64,000 nt of DNA, taken from contig JAZSRY010000056.1 of NCBI GenBank assembly GCA_045538735.1, positions 1 through 64,000 of the forward strand. The letters run 5' to 3'. Below the pieces are notes generated by a model, which was not told the DNA's origin, made no database searches, and saw only the letters and a list, made by a program, of their open reading frames with translations. This DNA comes from SIG459 sp045538735 (lineage in GTDB: Bacteria > Bacillota > Clostridia > Oscillospirales > Oscillospiraceae). Positions 59,712 to 64,000 of this stretch are shown here, piece after piece (the stretch's first letter is position 1; each line of letters begins with the position of its first letter). A program made the translations under genes and the position numbers.

Positions 59712-62015
59712 TCAATAAATTCCATAAATGCTCTCATCTTTATCAACCAACTCAACATTTATGCAAATTCCTCTTGGTACAAGGCTTCCAAATTCAACAT
59801 TCTGATTTGAAATAACCATCGTATCACTGTTTGCGGGTCTTGGACTTACACACGAAATATATAAGCCCCGACCTTCAAGAACATCTCTTGCCTGAGTATA
59901 GCTCATTCCCCTAAGCTCCGGAACATAGCTTTCACCTATGTTTTCTCCAGACTCCGTATAAAGCATTATTTTACTTCCCGGCGCTACCATTGTCCCTGCA
60001 TTGGGAAGCGTTTCCAAAACAACACTCCCCTCGCCTATTATGCTGTAATCCAATCCGGATTCACTGAGACGCTTTATAGCTTCGTCAAGAGTTAATCCTT
60101 CAAGATGGGAAACCGCTCTGTCCATAAGAGCTTTTTCCTCCTCGCTGTAGACAGGCATTATCCCCATATAGGGCAGAATATCCGCAAACATTTTTCCAAC
60201 CGTTGGAGCTGCCATATTTCCTCCGGATATGTATTGCCCCGTTGCACTGCTCGGATTATCGAGCAACACAAGAATGCAGATTTCAGGTTTATCTGCCGGC
60301 GCAAAGCCTATGAAGGAAACTATGTATTCCTTAACTCCGCCTGCCTCTAAAACGGTTTTCGTACTTGTGCCCGTTTTGCCGCCTATTCTGTATCCAGCAA
60401 CATAGGCATTTTTGCCCGTGCCTTCTTTCATGTCGCAGACAACCTGCTCCAATATTCCACGAATTTCATCGCTTGTTTCTTCACTGATGACCTGCCGAAG
60501 GGGTTCGTAGTTTTTTTCTGAAACTATATTTCCATTGCTGTCTATGATTTTGCTCACAAGGTGAGGCTGAACAAGATAACCTCCGTTTACGCAGGCACTT
60601 ACAGCGCGTATAAGCTGCAATGGCGTTATTGTAAAGGTCTGGCCGAAAGAAGCAGCTGCGAGCTGAGTGAGGTTTTCCTCATCGCAGAAAATTTTCTCGC
60701 TCCACCAAAGCCCCTTCGCCTCTCCCCCAAGCTCTATTCCCGTTGTGTCGAAGAAGCCGAAGGAGTCTATGTAATCATAAAATTTCTCTGCTCCCACCCT
60801 CTGACCTATGCGAATGAGAGCCACATTGCAGGAATGCTGCATGCATTGGGTAAGAGTCTGGTCTCCGTGGCCTGTTGTCTTCCAGCATTTTCTACCTCTG
60901 CCAGCTCCGTCACCGATAACGGAGATACTTCCTCCGCAATAAAAGTGTTCCGAAGTTTTAACGGCATTTTCTTCCAGAGCCATCGCAAGGGTTATAATCT
61001 TAAATGTTGAGCCTGGTTCGTATGTATCGGAAAGAGCCTTGTTTCTCCACATTTTCTGCTGATACGAGGAAAGCAAGGCACTGCGTTCATCCTCCGTGGG
61101 CGCTTCGCTTATAATTTGCTTAACTTCATCTCCCACATTCTGATAATCGTTCAAATCAAAATTCCCAAGAGAAGCCATAGCAAGAATCTCGCCGGTGTTT
61201 ACATTCATAGCAATTGCGGCAGCGCCGTTTTGAATATCATAATCTTCAACAGCCTGCTTAAGATGTTTCTCAATATAGTACTGAATGCTGCTGTCTATGG
61301 TCAGAACTGCGTCCACGCCCTCCTGCCCCGCTATGTAATCCTCAAATTTGGTATAGAGCATATCGCTGCCGTAGGCATTCTTAACGCGGACAATTCGCCC
61401 TTCAACTCCGCTGAGGTTTTTATCAAGACTAAGTTCCATCCCTGACAGCCCGATATTTTCATATCCCGTATATCCTACAACATGGGAGGCAAGGCTGCCG
61501 TAAGGATAATAGCGCTTTGTATCGGGCTCTATCTTTATTCCGTTAAGATTATGAAGGTTTTTGAACTCACGAACCTTTTCAGCCGTTTCCGCATCAACTT
61601 TTCTCGCAAGAGTTTTATACCAAGATGCCTTGTCTTCCGCCATATTAAGGATTTTTTCTCTGTCAATACCCAATATTTCGGACATTCCATCGGCTATAAG
61701 TTCAGCATCCTCGTCATACATATCGATTTCAGCAGGACTCAAATAAATCGTTTCGGCATCAGCACTTATTGCCAAAACATTCATATTGCGATCATAAATA
61801 GTGCCGCGGTTTCCTTCAAGAGCCGTTTCGCGCAGTTGCTGTTCGATTGCGGCTGATTCCAGTTCATCATGTTTTACAATCTGCAAATAAAACAGTCTTC
61901 CTATCAACACCGAAAAGGCAGCGACGCCGCACACTGCCATTAGCAAAAGTGTGCGGCTGAGCATTTTTCTGTCCGGCGGTCTGGCGCCTTTATCAGAGGT
62001 TTTTCGATTCATCAT
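59712..62015 (-). CDS. ftsI: FtsI/SpoVD-type penicillin-binding protein with PASTA domains
   Basis: Class B transpeptidase for septal (or spore cortex) cross-linking. The 767-residue chain has a short basic tail, one membrane helix (about residues 22-44), a dimerisation domain (RGTIYDRN at about 70) and the transpeptidase domain. The active site shows the SxxK serine in EPGSTFKI, SxN in QHSCNV and GGKTGTS. Two C-terminal PASTA repeats (about 640-700 and 700-765) resemble SpoVD and PBP2x. The dcw place suggests it may serve division, sporulation or both. GGAGG is 6 bases upstream of ATG 62015. Confidence 0.92.
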   Translation of the reverse strand: MMNRKTSDKGARPPDRKMLSRTLLLMAVCGVAAFSVLIGRLFYLQIVKHDELESAAIEQQLRETALEGNRGTIYDRNMNVLAISADAETIYLSPAEIDMYDEDAELIADGMSEILGIDREKILNMAEDKASWYKTLARKVDAETAEKVREFKNLHNLNGIKIEPDTKRYYPYGSLASHVVGYTGYENIGLSGMELSLDKNLSGVEGRIVRVKNAYGSDMLYTKFEDYIAGQEGVDAVLTIDSSIQYYIEKHLKQAVEDYDIQNGAAAIAMNVNTGEILAMASLGNFDLNDYQNVGDEVKQIISEAPTEDERSALLSSYQQKMWRNKALSDTYEPGSTFKIITLAMALEENAVKTSEHFYCGGSISVIGDGAGRGRKCWKTTGHGDQTLTQCMQHSCNVALIRIGQRVGAEKFYDYIDSFGFFDTTGIELGGEAKGLWWSEKIFCDEENLTQLAAASFGQTFTITPLQLIRAVSACVNGGYLVQPHLVSKIIDSNGNIVSEKNYEPLRQVISEETSDEIRGILEQVVCDMKEGTGKNAYVAGYRIGGKTGTSTKTVLEAGGVKEYIVSFIGFAPADKPEICILVLLDNPSSATGQYISGGNMAAPTVGKMFADILPYMGIMPVYSEEEKALMDRAVSHLEGLTLDEAIKRLSESGLDYSIIGEGSVVLETLPNAGTMVAPGSKIMLYTESGENIGESYVPELRGMSYTQARDVLEGRGLYISCVSPRPANSDTMVISNQNVEFGSLVPRGICINVELVDKDESIYGIY

Positions 62016-62074
62016 TATATTCCTCCGGAAACAGTAATAAAAATACTGACACGTCCAATACGATTATACTGTCT

Positions 62075-62560
62075 TTATCCCGGGAAATATTCTTTCAGCA
62101 AGGACAAAAAGTCCCTGTCCTTCTTTTCTTTATCCGATTGAACATATTCTTTTTCAATCGGGAAATACACATATCTTATCTGGTCCATACCGGGCTTTTT
62201 CATTCCCAGCACTTCGATGGCATAGCGCTCAGTCTCATCTAAGGAAAACGCTTCGGCATGTCTAATCTTAAGCTCTGTCTGTTCTTCTCTCAATATGCTT
62301 ATTCTTTGCTCCAGAATGATGGTTTCCTCGGAAACAAGCACAAGAGATGTTCTGAGCATCAAGCAAACGAAAACAAGAACGGCGCACAGTGCCAAACCGA
62401 CAAACAATGCCGGCGAAGAGTTTCTTGCCGGCATTGAAATTTGCTTCTTCTTTTTTTGCGGGAGCATTCCGTACAGCCCCGGTTTTTCATTCCCAAGGGG
62501 CTGAAAATTATAGGCCAGAGAGCCGTGGGTTAACAAAGAATAATTCCCGCTTTTAAGCAT
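62075..62560 (-). CDS. ftsL: FtsL-like septum protein
   Basis: A small bitopic protein (161 residues): a basic cytoplasmic part (PQKKKKQIS), one membrane helix (ALFVGLALCAVLVFVCLML, about 51-69), then a coiled-coil stretch rich in E, Q and R (EETIILEQRISILREEQ). Sequence conservation in FtsL is low; the call rests on this layout and its place between rsmH and ftsI. Start: ATG 62560 with AAGGGAAGG upstream. A longer reading to 62722 would run inside rsmH and is rejected. Confidence 0.8.
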   Translation of the reverse strand: MLKSGNYSLLTHGSLAYNFQPLGNEKPGLYGMLPQKKKKQISMPARNSSPALFVGLALCAVLVFVCLMLRTSLVLVSEETIILEQRISILREEQTELKIRHAEAFSLDETERYAIEVLGMKKPGMDQIRYVYFPIEKEYVQSDKEKKDRDFLSLLKEYFPG

Positions 62561-62574
62561 AGCTTTACCTTCCC

Positions 62575-63507
62575 TTATACCCTCTCTGCCACTCTCAGCT
62601 TTGCACTGCGGGAGCGGGGATTCTCGTCCAGTTCCTTTGCGGAAGGCAGGATGGGCTTGCGGGTAATGCTCTTGAGGGTCTGGACAAAACCGCAGGTGCA
62701 TACAGGAAACTCTCTGGGGCAAGTGCAGCCCTTTTCGCGGGACTGGAAGGAATTTTTGATGATTCTGTCTTCGAGGCTATGGAAGCTTATAACCGCAAGG
62801 CGTCCGCCCACACCAAGATGGTCGGCAGCGCAGGACATAAGCTCGCTTATTGCCTCAAGCTCATCGTTAACAGCTATTCTTATAGCCTGAAAGCTTCTTT
62901 TTGCGGGGTGCTGTTTCTCTCTCAGCGCCGCAGCTGGCATTGCGCTCTTAATCACATCGACAAGCTCAAGAGTTGTATCTATGCTCTTGTTCTTTCTCTT
63001 TTCAACGATAGCAGACGCAATACGGGGGGCATAACGTTCCTCGCCGAAATCATAGAGAATTCTCTTCAGCTTCTCTTCAGGCCATTTGTTGACAACAAAC
63101 CATGCGGAAAGGCTCTCTGTCTCATCCATACGCATATCCAGAGGCGCATCGGACATGTAGGAAAATCCTCTTTCCGTTTCATCCAACTGAGGAGATGAAA
63201 CGCCAAGATCAAAAAGCATACCGTCAACCTTGTCCAGTCCAAGATCAGTTAGGATATTATGTAGGTCACGGAAGTTTCCGTGAACATATGTAATTTTATC
63301 GGAATATTCCTTCAGACGCTCACCTGCGCGGGCAATGGCGCGCTCATCGCGGTCTATGCTTATAAGACGTCCCGTTGTGAGACGGGCTGCTATCTGTCCG
63401 CTGTGACCGCCCATGCCAAGAGTGCCGTCAACATATATTCCGTCGGGTTTTATATTCAAAGCCTCAATGCACTCATCAAGGAGTACAGAATAATGCTTAT
63501 ATTCCAT
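62575..63507 (-). CDS. rsmH: 16S rRNA (cytosine(1402)-N(4))-methyltransferase
   Basis: SAM-dependent enzyme (MraW) that N4-methylates C1402 in the ribosomal P site. The 310-residue protein has HYSVLLDECIEAL at the start, the SAM motif VDGTLGMGGHSG (about residues 26-37), FDLGVSSPQLD, AKRSFQAIRIAVN, and FHSLEDRIIKNSF. Its ATG overlaps the mraZ stop by one base (TAATG). Confidence 0.95.
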   Translation of the reverse strand: MEYKHYSVLLDECIEALNIKPDGIYVDGTLGMGGHSGQIAARLTTGRLISIDRDERAIARAGERLKEYSDKITYVHGNFRDLHNILTDLGLDKVDGMLFDLGVSSPQLDETERGFSYMSDAPLDMRMDETESLSAWFVVNKWPEEKLKRILYDFGEERYAPRIASAIVEKRKNKSIDTTLELVDVIKSAMPAAALREKQHPAKRSFQAIRIAVNDELEAISELMSCAADHLGVGGRLAVISFHSLEDRIIKNSFQSREKGCTCPREFPVCTCGFVQTLKSITRKPILPSAKELDENPRSRSAKLRVAERV

Positions 63508-63923
63508 TAAAACTCCAACTCCTCCATCACCGCAGATATATTCTCCGGGGTTGTTTCAAAAGCGTTAATTTCGCTCCATACGGCGCTGTCCCAAAGCTCA
63601 GCATGGTTGTTGCAGCCCACAACGGTCACGTTCTTGCTAAGTCCTGCATAGTCGCGAAGATTCTGGGGAAGAAGTATTCTTCCCTGTGCATCAAGTTCAC
63701 ATTTTGCAGCATATGCGAAAAGCGGACGCATCTTGCGCTGCTTTACATAGGGCATTGCATTTACCTTGTCAGAAAAATCTCTCCAGCTCTCGGCAGAATA
63801 AGCCGAAAGACATTTATCCATGGAAAGGGTCACATAGAAAACATTGCCAAGTTCTTCCCTAAGTCTTGCAGGAATGAAAAGTCTTCCTTTGGAATCCAGA
63901 TTGTGCTGATATTCACCTGTCAT
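63507..63923 (-). CDS. mraZ: transcriptional regulator MraZ
   Basis: DNA-binding ring-forming repressor of the dcw operon. The 138-residue protein has two AbrB-like repeats: EYQHNLDSKGRLFIPARLRE (residues 4-23) and KCELDAQGRILLPQNLR near residue 75. It is the first gene of the cluster, with GGGGGTGA upstream. The promoter and any MraZ boxes fall at or beyond the window end. The 77 bases beyond the gene are AT-rich with no certain element. Confidence 0.94.
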   Translation of the reverse strand: MTGEYQHNLDSKGRLFIPARLREELGNVFYVTLSMDKCLSAYSAESWRDFSDKVNAMPYVKQRKMRPLFAYAAKCELDAQGRILLPQNLRDYAGLSKNVTVVGCNNHAELWDSAVWSEINAFETTPENISAVMEELEF

Positions 63924-64000
63924 TGACTCTTCACCCCCTTAATTTTTCTAATATTAACTCAATTTTTGCATTTTTATGGGAAAGTGACACATTTTCCACC

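Noticed and set aside
62561..62722. 54-residue N-terminal extension of ftsL
   Set aside because: It lies inside rsmH in another frame; ATG 62560 has a good binding site.
1..64000. tRNA, rRNA, CRISPR, insertion sequence or phage genes
   Set aside because: I looked for tRNA T-loop motifs, repeat-spacer patterns, transposase and integrase motifs and saw none; small or divergent ones could be missed by eye.

Overview
The window looks like a chromosomal stretch from a spore-forming, Gram-positive-type member of the Clostridia (Bacillota). The evidence is an alpha/beta-type small acid-soluble spore protein, a complete spoIIAA-spoIIAB-sigF operon, a T-box leader on valS, a meso-diaminopimelate-type MurE, the long one-piece clostridial PurL, and strong AGGAGG ribosome binding sites. 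An Oscillospirales-like gut anaerobe would fit, but that is a guess from gene style only. No rRNA, tRNA, CRISPR array, prophage or insertion sequence was found.

Layout. 1-341 (-): start of a secreted Pro-Thr-repeat protein cut by the window edge. 360-3762 (+): asd-dapA (lysine/diaminopimelate entry) and a DUF819 membrane protein. 3771-6822: glpK (-), then an alpha/beta hydrolase coupled to a THEP1-like NTPase (+). 6864-19877 (+): one perfect promoter, a ZTP riboswitch with terminator, and ten genes purE-C-F-M-N-purO-AICARFT-purD-L-fhs, giving PRPP to IMP plus formyl-THF supply. 19876-22325 (-): a three-gene UbiD/LpdD/UbiX hydroxyarylic acid decarboxylase operon. 22348-25900 (-): molybdenum cofactor genes moaA, a mobB-moaC fusion, mogA and a MoaE-like gene, followed by cutC. 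26019-28707 (-): tldD-pmbA. 28800-29175 (-): ruins of a TRAP transporter. 29276-33457 (-): ssp, pcrA and the spoIIA operon. 33583-48200: single genes and short operons (racemase, valS, glnS, pyrR, fba, pfp, murC, cca, infC-rpmI-rplT, a polysaccharide deacetylase, a CmpB-type membrane protein, deoC). 48342-51352: a tandem OB-fold protein, a YihY/BrkB membrane protein, and a DUF5058 membrane protein with an unrecognised partner. 51418-63923 (-): the division and cell wall (dcw) cluster mraZ-rsmH-ftsL-ftsI-murE-mraY-ftsW-murG-murA-ftsQ-ftsZ, lacking murF, murD and murB.

Points of most interest. The PurF of the purine operon has Gly where the glutaminase Cys nucleophile should be. The last two purine steps use an archaeal-type PurO plus a stand-alone AICAR transformylase. 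The ssp leader can form a 13-bp perfect hairpin that hides its ribosome binding site. dapA (CTG) and infC (ATC) appear to use rare start codons. The fba/pfp intergenic region carries nested inverted repeats. Nearly every convergent gene pair shares one symmetrical terminator.
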